Of a DNA stretch of 64,000 nt, positions 9,027-16,977 are shown piece after piece. The notes under the pieces are model-generated. The model saw only the letters and a program-made list of their open reading frames with translations, was not told the DNA's origin and did no database searches. Source of the stretch: Bradyrhizobium semiaridum (GTDB taxonomy: Bacteria > Pseudomonadota > Alphaproteobacteria > Rhizobiales > Xanthobacteraceae); NCBI RefSeq assembly GCF_020329505.1, contig NZ_JAGKJJ010000008.1, forward strand, positions 1-64,000, in the 5' to 3' direction. How positions within the stretch are numbered: position 1 is the first letter of the stretch; every line of letters begins with the position of its first letter. The translations under genes were made by a program, and so were the position numbers.

Positions 9027-9554
9027 ATGGCCCGCATCGACTACTCCGATCCCGCAAAAGCAAGCCCGCGCACCCGCGAGATCCTCGACAAGAACCGCAA
9101 CGCCAACATCTTCCGCATGATGGCGCATTCGCCGAGCTATTTTGAGCAGTACTGCCGGCTCGGCGGCGCGATCCGCCACAAGGGCGAGCTCGATCCGATC
9201 GTGCGCGAGCTTGCGATCACGCGCACCGGCATCCTCTGCGAAGCGCCGTACGAGATCGTCGCGCACAAGCGGATCGGCAAGAATGTCGGCGTCACCGACG
9301 AGCAGAACGAAGCGCTGGAGAACTGGCAGCAGGCAAGCTGCTTCGACGAGGTGCAGCGCGCCGCGCTCGCCTTCACCGACGAGATCGTCAAGCTGAAGAA
9401 GCCGACGGACGCGACATTCAGGGCGATCGCTGCAAGACTGACGCCGGCGGCGCTGATCGAGCTGCAGCTCTCGGTCGGTTTCTACATCATGACCTCGAAG
9501 TTCCTGGAGACCTTCGAGATCGATCTGCAGCCGGTGACGGAAGTGGTGAGCTAG
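9027..9554 (+). CDS. Carboxymuconolactone decarboxylase / AhpD-like protein
   Basis: 175 residues, all-helical CMD family. The core IVRELAITRTGILCEAPYEIVAHKR resembles the AhpD-like helix, but only a single Cys (ILCEAPYE) is present instead of the CxxC of true AhpD, so peroxidase activity is doubtful. RAALAFTDEIVK and ALIELQLSVGFYIMTSKFLETF follow as in many CMD proteins of aromatic and acyl-CoA gene clusters. It may be a lactone decarboxylase-like or accessory enzyme of the upstream catabolic block. ATG at 9027 follows AAGGTTAGGAA. Confidence 0.85.
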   Translation: MARIDYSDPAKASPRTREILDKNRNANIFRMMAHSPSYFEQYCRLGGAIRHKGELDPIVRELAITRTGILCEAPYEIVAHKRIGKNVGVTDEQNEALENWQQASCFDEVQRAALAFTDEIVKLKKPTDATFRAIAARLTPAALIELQLSVGFYIMTSKFLETFEIDLQPVTEVVS

Positions 9555-9585
9555 TCCGTTTCATTCACAAACCAGGATCGTCCCG

Positions 9586-10299
9586 ATGGACAATGGGTGG
9601 GACGCTTCGGCGCAGGCCTGGATCGAGTCGCAGGGCGAGCGCGGCGATTGGGGCCGTGAGCATGTACTCGATCCGGTCATGCTCGATCGGATCGGACGCG
9701 GCCGGTTCGGCAACGCGCTCGACGTCGGCTGCGGCGAGGGGCGCTTCTGCCGGGTTCTGAAGGCAGCCGGCGTCAATCCGATCGGCATCGAACCGACGAC
9801 CGCCTTGCTCGAAGCGGCAAGGCTGCGCGATCCGTCCGGCGACTATCGGTGCGGCCGGGCCGAGCAGCTCGAGTTTGCCGATGCGAGTTTCGATCTCGTG
9901 GTCAGCTACATCACGCTGGTCGACATTCCCGACTTCAGGGCGGCGATCCGCGAGATGGCGCGGGTGCTGCGGCCGGGCGGCTCGCTGTTGATCGCAAATC
10001 TCACCGGCTTCACGTCGGCCGGCGCCGAACAGGGCTGGGTCAAGGACGAGGCGGGGCGCCGTCTGCATTTCCCCGTCGACCGCTACCTTGACGAATTCCC
10101 GATGTCGTTCGCGTGGGCCGGCATCCGCATCGAGAACTGGCATCGGCCGCTGTCGGCCTACATGACGGCGCTGCTGGAGCAGGGCCTGCGACTGACGTTC
10201 TTTGCCGAGCCGGCGCCGGTGTCCGGCGAAGCAACCCGGCAGGCCGACTTTCGCCGCGTGCCGTGGTTCGTCGTCATGGAATGGCAGCGCCCGGGATAA
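9586..10299 (+). CDS. Class I SAM-dependent methyltransferase
   Basis: 237 residues. Motif I DVGCGEGRFCRVL (about residues 46-58), the acidic end of strand 2 (PIGIEPT), YRCGRAEQLEFADASFDLVVSY (motifs II/III) and REMARVLRPGGSLLIAN mark a UbiE/Methyltransf_11-type enzyme. It transfers methyl from S-adenosylmethionine to an unknown acceptor in the cytosol. It lies 31 bp after the CMD gene on the same strand and is followed by a repeat, so it may end that transcript. Substrate unknown. Confidence 0.87.
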   Translation: MDNGWDASAQAWIESQGERGDWGREHVLDPVMLDRIGRGRFGNALDVGCGEGRFCRVLKAAGVNPIGIEPTTALLEAARLRDPSGDYRCGRAEQLEFADASFDLVVSYITLVDIPDFRAAIREMARVLRPGGSLLIANLTGFTSAGAEQGWVKDEAGRRLHFPVDRYLDEFPMSFAWAGIRIENWHRPLSAYMTALLEQGLRLTFFAEPAPVSGEATRQADFRRVPWFVVMEWQRPG

Positions 10300-10315
10300 G
10301 GTTCTGGGTGGCTTT

Positions 10316-10443
10316 CCTTCGCATCGCCCCGCTTGCGGGGAGAGGCCGGAGCGCATGCAGCGAAGCGGAACGCGGTCCGGATGAGGGGGTCTCCGCGGGT
10401 CCAACAACGACCCTCTACGCGCGAAGAGCGGGGAGAGGGAGAG
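10316..10443. repeat. Probable dispersed intergenic element, family F
   Basis: The convergent gap between the methyltransferase and the glutaminase holds a GC-rich element with gccccgcttgcggggaga near one end and gcgaagagcggggagaggga near the other. Only one copy is visible here; from memory the pattern recurs between convergent genes of Bradyrhizobium. It may fold into a hairpin serving both genes. Confidence 0.4.
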
Positions 10444-10450
10444 GGAACAG

Positions 10451-12310
10451 CTAACCGGACGTCAGCAGGTCGACCTTGGCGTTCGCCACGATCAGGCGCT
10501 CGGCGAGAAGCTGCGCGAGGTTGCGCATGATCCGCTCGCAGGCAGGCGCGTGCCGGGTGCGGAAACGGTCGAAATCCGCAATCGTCACCTCATACGCGGT
10601 TGCCGACATGTCGGCGATCACGTCCGCAGTGCGCGTCGGCTCCAGCAGCGCCATCTCGCCGAACGCCATGCCGGCGGTCAGCGTCGCAAGACGGATGCCG
10701 TCGGGCAGGGTGACGTGGACCACGCCGCTGCGCAGGAAGAACAGCGAGGTCGCCGCACTGCCGGTGGCGATGATCGTCTCGTGCGGCTGGTAGGTCCTGA
10801 CCGTGCAGAGCGCGGCAAGAGCGGCGAGCTCCGTCTCACTCAGGCCGGCGAGCAGCGGCTGCTCGCGGAGCTCGGTGGTCTCGAGGAAGTCGATCGAACC
10901 GCCATAGCGGTAGACGATCTGGTCCTCGGCCCATTCGATCGCGGTGTCGAGCAGGTAGAAATCCCTGATATTGCCGAGCTGGCTGGTCCACTCGCTGATC
11001 GTGGTCCACTCCCGCGATGCCCGCTTGATGCCCGACAGGATCACGGTGACGCCGAGCTCGGCGAGCTCCTTGAATGCTTCCGCGACCAGCCGCGCGCCGG
11101 CCCGCGTCGTCGCGGTGACGCGGCGCAGATCGAAGATCACGAATTCCGGCCGCGGTCCGCCGCCGAGGCGGCGCGAGACGTAGTCGACGTTGGAGAGCGA
11201 CAGCGTGCCGACCAGCTCGATCACGCGCACCTCCTGGAAGTGCCTCGCCAGGATTTCCTGCTCCTGCGGCCGCCGCACCCGGCGCGACGGGTTCTTGCCG
11301 ATATTGTAGTCGGCGATGATGCTGTGGCGGGCGTCGTCGCTGCGGTTCAGCATGTGCAGGTCGTAATGCGCCGACAGCGCCTCGCACACCTTGATGCCGC
11401 GCACGCTGTTGCCGTGCTTGTCGAGCTTCGGCGAGTAGCTTCCGAGCCCGAGCCGCGCCGGCAGCGCCGCCAGGATGCCACCTCCGACACCGCTCTTGGC
11501 AGGGATGCCGACGCGGTAGATCCATTCGCCGGCGTAATCATACATCCCCGACGAGGTCATCACCGAGAGCGTGCGCGCGATCGCGTAGGGCGTCATCACC
11601 TGCTCGCCGGTCAAGGGATTGATACCGCGGTTGGCGAGCGTCGCCGCCATCACCGCGATGTCGCGCGCGGTGACGAGGATGGCGCATTGCCGGAAATAGA
11701 CGTCGAGCACGTCAGGCACGTTCTCGGCGATCACGCCATTGGTGCGCAAGAGATAACCGATCGCCCGGTTGCGGTCGCCGGTGGCGCTTTCGGACGCATG
11801 GACCGCCTCGTCGACGCCGAGCTCGCGGCCGGCGAAGCGGCTGAGCGCCTGGCGGATGAAGTCGAACGCATCGTCGCCCTTGGCGGCATGGATCAGGCCG
11901 GTGCAGGCGATCGCGCCGGCATTGACCATCGGGTTGAAGGGGTGGTTCTCGGCGTTGAGCCGGATCGAGTTGAAGGGATCGCCGGAGGGTTCGACGCCGA
12001 TCACGCTCTCGACCCGATCCGCGCCCAGCGTGTCCAGTGCCAGCGCGAACGTGAACGGCTTCGACATCGACTGGATTGTAAAGGGCACCCTGGTGTCGCC
12101 GACCTCATAGACGTGACCGTCGAGGGTCGCGAGGCTGATGCCAAAATGGGCAGGGTCGGCCTTGCCCAGCTCGGGGATATAGTCGGCGACGGCGCCGCCG
12201 ACCTCAGGCAGGAAATCTGCGTAACAGCTGTGCAGAAACCGCAGCAGCGGCGGCTGCGAGCTGGTCCAGTTGACGGTGCTGGCGGTGACGGGCGGAGGCG
12301 ATTGCTTCAT
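10451..12310 (-). CDS. glsA: Glutaminase A fused to STAS and cyclic-nucleotide-binding domains
   Basis: 619 residues, twice the length of E. coli glutaminase. Residues about 20-305 form the serine-dependent beta-lactamase-like glutaminase (S81-x-x-K84 in TIQSMSKPF; NPMVNAGAIA; AKSGVGGGILA), which hydrolyses glutamine to glutamate and ammonia. Residues about 350-450 are a STAS domain (VRVIELVGTLSLSNVDYV, EFVIFDLRRVTATTRAGARL). Residues about 470-605 are a cNMP-binding fold (PHETIIATGSAATSLFFL, GMAFGEMALLEPTRTADV). Activity is therefore probably gated by a nucleotide or a STAS partner. The cNMP phosphate-binding cassette has GEMALLEPTRTA, close to canonical. The beta-helix gene upstream ends 73 bp before its start. 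Confidence 0.92.
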   Translation of the reverse strand: MKQSPPPVTASTVNWTSSQPPLLRFLHSCYADFLPEVGGAVADYIPELGKADPAHFGISLATLDGHVYEVGDTRVPFTIQSMSKPFTFALALDTLGADRVESVIGVEPSGDPFNSIRLNAENHPFNPMVNAGAIACTGLIHAAKGDDAFDFIRQALSRFAGRELGVDEAVHASESATGDRNRAIGYLLRTNGVIAENVPDVLDVYFRQCAILVTARDIAVMAATLANRGINPLTGEQVMTPYAIARTLSVMTSSGMYDYAGEWIYRVGIPAKSGVGGGILAALPARLGLGSYSPKLDKHGNSVRGIKVCEALSAHYDLHMLNRSDDARHSIIADYNIGKNPSRRVRRPQEQEILARHFQEVRVIELVGTLSLSNVDYVSRRLGGGPRPEFVIFDLRRVTATTRAGARLVAEAFKELAELGVTVILSGIKRASREWTTISEWTSQLGNIRDFYLLDTAIEWAEDQIVYRYGGSIDFLETTELREQPLLAGLSETELAALAALCTVRTYQPHETIIATGSAATSLFFLRSGVVHVTLPDGIRLATLTAGMAFGEMALLEPTRTADVIADMSATAYEVTIADFDRFRTRHAPACERIMRNLAQLLAERLIVANAKVDLLTSG

Positions 12311-12383
12311 CGTCTCCTGTTGTGCAACGCAATCCGGCCGCGCGCAACCGGTTCTGGGCCGACGCCCCGTGCGGGCCAGGCGG

Positions 12384-13253
12384 TCACCGGGCGCTGACGA
12401 TCGTCGGGGTGGTGCCTTCGGCCGGATTGGCGAAGATGAGATTGTTGCCCAGACTTCGCGTCGGACCGCTGATCGCCGTGCTGTTGGAGTTGATGCTGGA
12501 GTTCGACAGCGTCACCGTCCCGGACGCAACGATGCCGATCCCGTTGAATGAGAGCTCTGTCGCCGTGACACCGACAATTGCCGTTGCATCCGTGGTGATA
12601 CCAGCCGCGCTGTTGCCGGTGAATGTCGAGTTCTTGATCATCACGCGTCCGCCATTACCGACGGCAAGCCCGTATTTGTTGTAGGCAGAGTTGACGTTGT
12701 CGAGCTCGACGCCGATGATCCCGCTGGATGGTGCAATGACGATGCCGGCGCCCGAATTGCGCACGATGCTGCTGTTGCGAACCACGAGCTTGGCCGGCCC
12801 GGCTCGATGATCGTCGATTCCGGCATTGTAGCTTTCGGCAATGATTGCATTCTCGATGTACACTTCGGCGGCGGCTTGAATAATGATCGGGATGTAGAAG
12901 CTGCCGGCGTTTATCCCGATATTCCGAAGGATGATCTTCTTCGCGGGCGCATTGATGAGGATCCGACCGGTCTCCTGCCCTCGGCCCATGCAATCGATCG
13001 TGATCGAGCGGTCGATGGTAAATGGGTAAAAATAGGCAGCATCAATACATGTAACAACCCCGCCGTCGGCCGTGGCCGCCACCGCTCGCTGAAATGACCG
13101 GCAGGTCAGGCTGGCGTTTTCGCAGCTGTTTGCATCATTTCCTTGGGCAGAGACGTAGGAGTTGAAGTTTTGTGCTTTCGCTTCCGGGATCCCCCGGACC
13201 GTCAACACTGCTGCCGTCAGCAGGATCGCAATCGACGTTGGTAGACATTTCAT
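12384..13253 (-). CDS. Exported right-handed parallel beta-helix protein (copy D)
   Basis: 289 residues from the ATG at 13253, preceded by GGAGCAATAGCC; the open frame upstream is not homologous. Signal peptide MKCLPTSIAILLTAAVLTV.. ends near EAKAQ. The mature part is a PbH1-type beta helix rich in Asn/Ser ladders (RNSSIVRNSGAGIVIAP, MIKNSTFTGNSAAGI). Cys pairs (NSCENASLTC, VTCID, TIDC) suggest disulfides in the periplasm or outside. The last 90 residues are almost identical to copies B and C, while the N-terminal half differs clearly. Binding or carbohydrate-lyase functions occur in the fold; no catalytic motif is recognised. Confidence 0.85.
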   Translation of the reverse strand: MKCLPTSIAILLTAAVLTVRGIPEAKAQNFNSYVSAQGNDANSCENASLTCRSFQRAVAATADGGVVTCIDAAYFYPFTIDRSITIDCMGRGQETGRILINAPAKKIILRNIGINAGSFYIPIIIQAAAEVYIENAIIAESYNAGIDDHRAGPAKLVVRNSSIVRNSGAGIVIAPSSGIIGVELDNVNSAYNKYGLAVGNGGRVMIKNSTFTGNSAAGITTDATAIVGVTATELSFNGIGIVASGTVTLSNSSINSNSTAISGPTRSLGNNLIFANPAEGTTPTIVSAR

Positions 13254-13305
13254 GGCTATTGCTCCGTGGCCAAGCATACAAAGGGATGATGTGGCTGACA
13301 GGCGG

Positions 13306-14187
13306 TCATCGGGCGCTGACGATCGTCGGGGCGGTGCCTTCGACCGGATTGGCGAAGATGACATTGTTGCCCAGGCTTCGCGTCGGACCGCTGATCGCCG
13401 TGCTGTTGGAGTTGATGCTCGAGTTCGACAGCGTCACCGTCCCCGACGCGACGACGCCGGTGCCGTTGAAAGAGATCTCTGTCGCCGTGACGCCGACGAT
13501 TGCTCCCGGATCCGCCGTGATCCCGGCGCCGCTGTTGCCGGTGAATGTCGAGTTCTTGATCATCACCCGTCCGCCACTGCCGACGGCAAGCCCGAATTTG
13601 TTGTAGGCGGCGTTGACGTTGTCGAGCTCGACGCCGACGACCCCGCCCGACGGCGCGATCTGGAGGCCGACGCCGGTATTGCTGACGACGCTGCTGTTGC
13701 GGATCACCAGCATGCCCGGCCCGCCCCTGCGATCGGAGAGCCCTGTGGCGGCTCCGCCGATCAGGGCGTTCTCGATGAACACGTTGGCTGCGGACTGGAT
13801 GGCGATCGACGTGCCGCCGGTATGCAACCCGTCGACGGCGATGTTTCGCAGCACCACGGTCTTGCCGGGTGCGCCGATGTAGATGTAGCCGGAATTGGGC
13901 GATCCGCCGCCTGCGAGACAGTCGATCGTGACCGAAATGGCAATGTTGACGAATCCAAAATCGCCCGGGGAAGCGCATCGAATGCTGCCGCCGTCTTTCG
14001 TCTTGCTGATGGCCGCGGAGAACGACTGGCACGCGCTGGTGGGATACAGGCAGTTGTTTGAGTCGCTTCCGCCGTTCCCTCCGCCAGCGACGAAGGTTTC
14101 GTAGACCTGCGCTCTTGCTTCCGAGGTCCATTGGGCGATCAACATCGCTGTCATAAGGGCCGTAACCGACGTCAGTAGGCGTTTCAT
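13306..14187 (-). CDS. Exported parallel beta-helix protein (copy C)
   Basis: 293 residues from the ATG at 14187, with GGAGCAATTGCC upstream. The frame is open for a further 317 codons upstream, but that stretch holds a decayed GspN-like gene, so the 610-codon frame is not one protein. Signal peptide MKRLLTSVTALMTAML.. to SEARAQ. The beta-helix part starts VYETFVAGGGNGGSD and has Cys pairs NNCLYPTSAC, IRC and TIDC. The mature protein differs from copy B at only about 8 of 267 positions, while the signal peptides differ strongly. Function unknown; secretion is expected. Confidence 0.87.
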   Translation of the reverse strand: MKRLLTSVTALMTAMLIAQWTSEARAQVYETFVAGGGNGGSDSNNCLYPTSACQSFSAAISKTKDGGSIRCASPGDFGFVNIAISVTIDCLAGGGSPNSGYIYIGAPGKTVVLRNIAVDGLHTGGTSIAIQSAANVFIENALIGGAATGLSDRRGGPGMLVIRNSSVVSNTGVGLQIAPSGGVVGVELDNVNAAYNKFGLAVGSGGRVMIKNSTFTGNSGAGITADPGAIVGVTATEISFNGTGVVASGTVTLSNSSINSNSTAISGPTRSLGNNVIFANPVEGTAPTIVSAR

Positions 14188-14251
14188 GGCAATTGCTCCG
14201 TGATCGGGAGGTGGGATGAAAGGACGATGATTGCAGTTGGTCAGGTCTCGC

Positions 14252-14831
14252 TCAGTTGTCGAACCATTCGCGGCGGCGCGGGGCGTCGGCGGCCGGGGCG
14301 TGACCCTGTCTTGCGGCATTGCATATGCCGGAGGGCGCAGCGGCAGCACCACCATCCGCTCGGCCATCTCGAAGCGGGCTCCGCTTCGGCTGATGGATCG
14401 CAATGTCCATCCCTCGCGATCGCCACCGGCGGAGAGTTTCAATATCTTGTCGGAGCTCTCGTCGCGAAACACGCCGGTCTGCAAGGATGGACCGATGATC
14501 GTGCCGATCATTACGAGCGAGGGGCGCTCCGACAGCGACACGACTGGCGCGGTAGGCGGAGGTGGCGCAGGTGCGGCGGCAAGCGCGAGCGGAGCCGGCG
14601 GGCGGCGGGATGCGGAGAACATTGGCCGCTCCCGCGTCATCGAGAGATTACCGAACGCAATAGCCCACAAGGGGTTGCCCGACTTGACGGAATCGATCGG
14701 CGCAGGATCGGGCGAAGGCGCGGACGATCTGTGCGGAGTGCCGGCAGCTCGGCAGCGGCCGCGTGCAACGGAGCGATGGCGGCTGCCACCATCAGCAAAC
14801 CAAACCCGATCCGCGAACCGCGCTGATGCAT
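14252..14831 (-). pseudogene. Broken GspN-like gene, paralog of 16978-17550
   Basis: Three frames together reproduce the intact paralog. The start and signal peptide (MHQRGSRIGFGLLMVAAAIAP, ATG at 14831) lie in one frame. The conserved body (SGNPLWAIAF, SMTRERPMFSASRRPP, LVMIGTIIGPSLQTGVF, EGWTLRSISRSGARFEMAERM) lies in a second, so a shift occurred at about 14700-14755. The C-terminal RRREWFDN with its TGA at 14252-14254 lies in a third, so a second shift occurred at about 14260-14330. Two independent shifts make a sequencing error unlikely. It lies between beta-helix copies B and C, where the intact copy lies before copy A. Confidence 0.75.
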
Positions 14832-15019
14832 CGGAAATCTGGATAAGAACGGATATGAGAAACTGTTGAAGTCGGTGGTGATCCTCCCGCATTACCGGGT
14901 GGATGTCGCCGGGACCAAAGGTCTCAGGCGCGGTCGGGGAATTATGCTGGAGGCGCGGGGTTGCGCCGATACGGCGTGCAACCGTGCGCACGGCGGCGGC
15001 ACGTCTCAGCGAGAACAGC

Positions 15020-15060
15020 GTCGTGAAGCTAATGCCAAAATGGACAGGGTCAACCTTGCC
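15020..15060 (-). pseudogene. Relic of the 5' part of the glutaminase gene
   Basis: 41 bp aligned to 12126-12166 inside glsA with 6 mismatches, all transitions (five G to A, one C to T on the + strand). Translated on the - strand it reads VDPVHFGISFTTL against ADPAHFGISLATL of the intact enzyme. It lies 40 bp past the stop of beta-helix copy B, just as the real glsA lies downstream of copy D. This fits a duplication that once carried a beta-helix gene together with the start of glsA and then lost most of the latter. Confidence 0.6.
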
Positions 15061-15100
15061 GCGCACAACCCGTTCGGCACCGACACCTACGGTCAGGCGG

Positions 15101-15985
15101 TCACCGGGCGCTGACGATCGTCGGGGTGGTGCCTTCAACCGGATTGGCGAAGATGAGATTGTTGCCCAGGCTTCGCGTTGGACCGCTGATCGCCGTGCTG
15201 TTGGAGTTGATGCTCGAGTTCGACAGCGTCACCGTCCCCGACGCGACGACGCCGGTGCCGTTGAAAGAGATCTCTGTCGCCGTGACGCCGACGATTGCTC
15301 CCGGATCCGCTGTGATCCCGGCGCCGCTGTTGCCGGTGAATGTCGAGTTCTTGATCATCACCCGTCCGCCACTGCCGACGGCAAGCCCGAATTTGTTGTA
15401 GGCGGCGTTGACGTTGTCGAGTTCGACGCCGAGGACCCCGCCCGACGGCGCGATCTGGAGGCCGACGCCGGTATTGCCGACGACGCTGCTGTTGCGGATC
15501 ACCAGCATGCCCGGCCCGCCCCTGCGATCGGAGAGCCCTGTGGCGGCTCCGCCGATCAGGGCGTTCTCGATGAACACGTTGGCTGCGGACTGGATGGCGA
15601 TCGACGTGCCGCCGGTATGCAACCCGTCGACCGCGATGTTTCGCAGCACCACGGTCTTGCCGGGTGCGCCGATGTAGATGTAGCCGGAATTGGGCGATCC
15701 GCCGCCTGCGAGACAGTCGATCGTGACCGAAATGGTGATGTTGATGAATCCAAAATCGCCCGGGGAAGCGCATCGAATGCTGCCGCCGTCTTTCGTCTTG
15801 CTGATGGCCGCGGAGAACGACTGGCATGCGCTGGTGGGAAACAGGCAGTTGTTTGTGTCGCTTCCGCCGTTCCCTCCGCCGGCGACGAAGGTTTCGTAGA
15901 CCTGCGCTCTTGCTTCCGAGGTCCACGGGACAGTCAGCGCCACCGCTGTCAGAAGGGCCGCAAGCAACATCAGTATGGGTCTCAT
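15101..15985 (-). CDS. Exported parallel beta-helix protein (copy B)
   Basis: 294 residues from the ATG at 15985 after GGAGCAATAGCC. Signal peptide MRPILMLLAALLTAVALTV.. to SEARAQ. The mature beta-helix protein is nearly identical to copy C (about 8 differences, including S/T, Y/F and V/L changes), with the same Cys pattern and the same C-terminal PTIVSAR. The start region is much less alike, which suggests recent gene conversion of the body rather than a fresh whole-gene duplication. It is 35 bp after copy A, so the two are probably cotranscribed. Molecular role unknown. Confidence 0.87.
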   Translation of the reverse strand: MRPILMLLAALLTAVALTVPWTSEARAQVYETFVAGGGNGGSDTNNCLFPTSACQSFSAAISKTKDGGSIRCASPGDFGFINITISVTIDCLAGGGSPNSGYIYIGAPGKTVVLRNIAVDGLHTGGTSIAIQSAANVFIENALIGGAATGLSDRRGGPGMLVIRNSSVVGNTGVGLQIAPSGGVLGVELDNVNAAYNKFGLAVGSGGRVMIKNSTFTGNSGAGITADPGAIVGVTATEISFNGTGVVASGTVTLSNSSINSNSTAISGPTRSLGNNLIFANPVEGTTPTIVSAR

Positions 15986-16020
15986 GGCTATTGCTCCAGC
16001 GTTGAGATTCATCGACGCAA

Positions 16021-16902
16021 TCATTGCGTCGGTGGTTGTCCGTTGGAGGAGTTGGCAAAGATGCGGTTGCCGCCCGCACTCTGGGTCGGCCCCTGGATCG
16101 CGACGCTGTTGGAGTCGATGGTCGAATTGTGCAGCGAAACCGTCGCTCCGGTTGACGAACTGACGCCGATCGAATTGAACGAGCTTTGCGTGGAGGTGAT
16201 GCCGATGATCGTGCCCGGATCGGCGTGGATGCCTGCCACGCCGTTGCTGGTGAACACCGAGTTCTTGATCATGACGCGCCCGCCGCTGGCAACGGCGAGG
16301 CCATAGCGATTGTAGTCGGCGTGGACGGTATCGAGCTCGACCCCGATCACTCCGCTCGTCGGTGCGACAAGGATGCCGACGCCTGCATTGCTCACGATGC
16401 TGCTGTTGCGGATCACCAGCACCGCCGGCCCGGCACGATGGTCTTTGATACCGGGGGTGCCGCTACCGCGTGCTCCGGCAACAAGGACGTTCTCAATGTA
16501 CACGCTGCCGGCCGCCTGGATGTCGATCGGAATGAAATTGGGGAGGAGCAGCGGGTTCACCGCGATATTTCGCAGTATGACCGTTTTCCCCGGGGCATTG
16601 ACAATGATCTGCTGAGTACTGACGGCTCCGCCTCCCGCAGCGCAATCGATCGTGACTGACTTGGTGATCGTTAAACCACCAAAGACTGCCAGATCGACAC
16701 ATTGAACGTTTCCGCCGTCGTCTGTCTTGGCTAGCGCACCGGCCAGTGTCCTGCACGCGCTGGCGGCAGCGAAACAGTCGTTTGCGTCGTTTCCTGAAGT
16801 CGAGACGTAGGTCGAAACTGCTGCGCTTGCTTCCGAGGTCCATTGGACGTTCAACGAAATCGTTGTCAGAAGGACTGCAATCAACGTCAGTAAACGATGC
16901 AT
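16021..16902 (-). CDS. Exported parallel beta-helix protein (copy A)
   Basis: 293 residues. The ATG at 16902 follows GGAGCAATAGTC, the same leader found before copies B, C and D. Signal peptide MHRLLTLIAVLLTTISLNV.. to SEASAA. The beta-helix ladder includes GVIGVELDTVHADYNRYGL and MIKNSVFTSNGVAGIHAD; Cys pairs NDCFAAASAC, VQC and TIDC match the paralogs. It is the most divergent copy, lacks the shared PTIVSAR ending, and follows the intact GspN-like gene by 75 bp. Exported; substrate or ligand unknown. Confidence 0.87.
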   Translation of the reverse strand: MHRLLTLIAVLLTTISLNVQWTSEASAAVSTYVSTSGNDANDCFAAASACRTLAGALAKTDDGGNVQCVDLAVFGGLTITKSVTIDCAAGGGAVSTQQIIVNAPGKTVILRNIAVNPLLLPNFIPIDIQAAGSVYIENVLVAGARGSGTPGIKDHRAGPAVLVIRNSSIVSNAGVGILVAPTSGVIGVELDTVHADYNRYGLAVASGGRVMIKNSVFTSNGVAGIHADPGTIIGITSTQSSFNSIGVSSSTGATVSLHNSTIDSNSVAIQGPTQSAGGNRIFANSSNGQPPTQ

Positions 16903-16977
16903 GACTATTGCTCCGTGGTTAAAAGCTGGAATGAACGGGATCGGTACGGCCCGATGGCTTTGGCCGGCTCTTCCTCC

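Noticed and set aside
13306-15138. 610-codon open frame on the - strand that looks like a fusion of a secretion protein and a beta-helix protein
   Set aside because: The upstream part is a decayed GspN-like gene with start and C-terminus in other frames, and copy C has its own leader and signal peptide at 14187.
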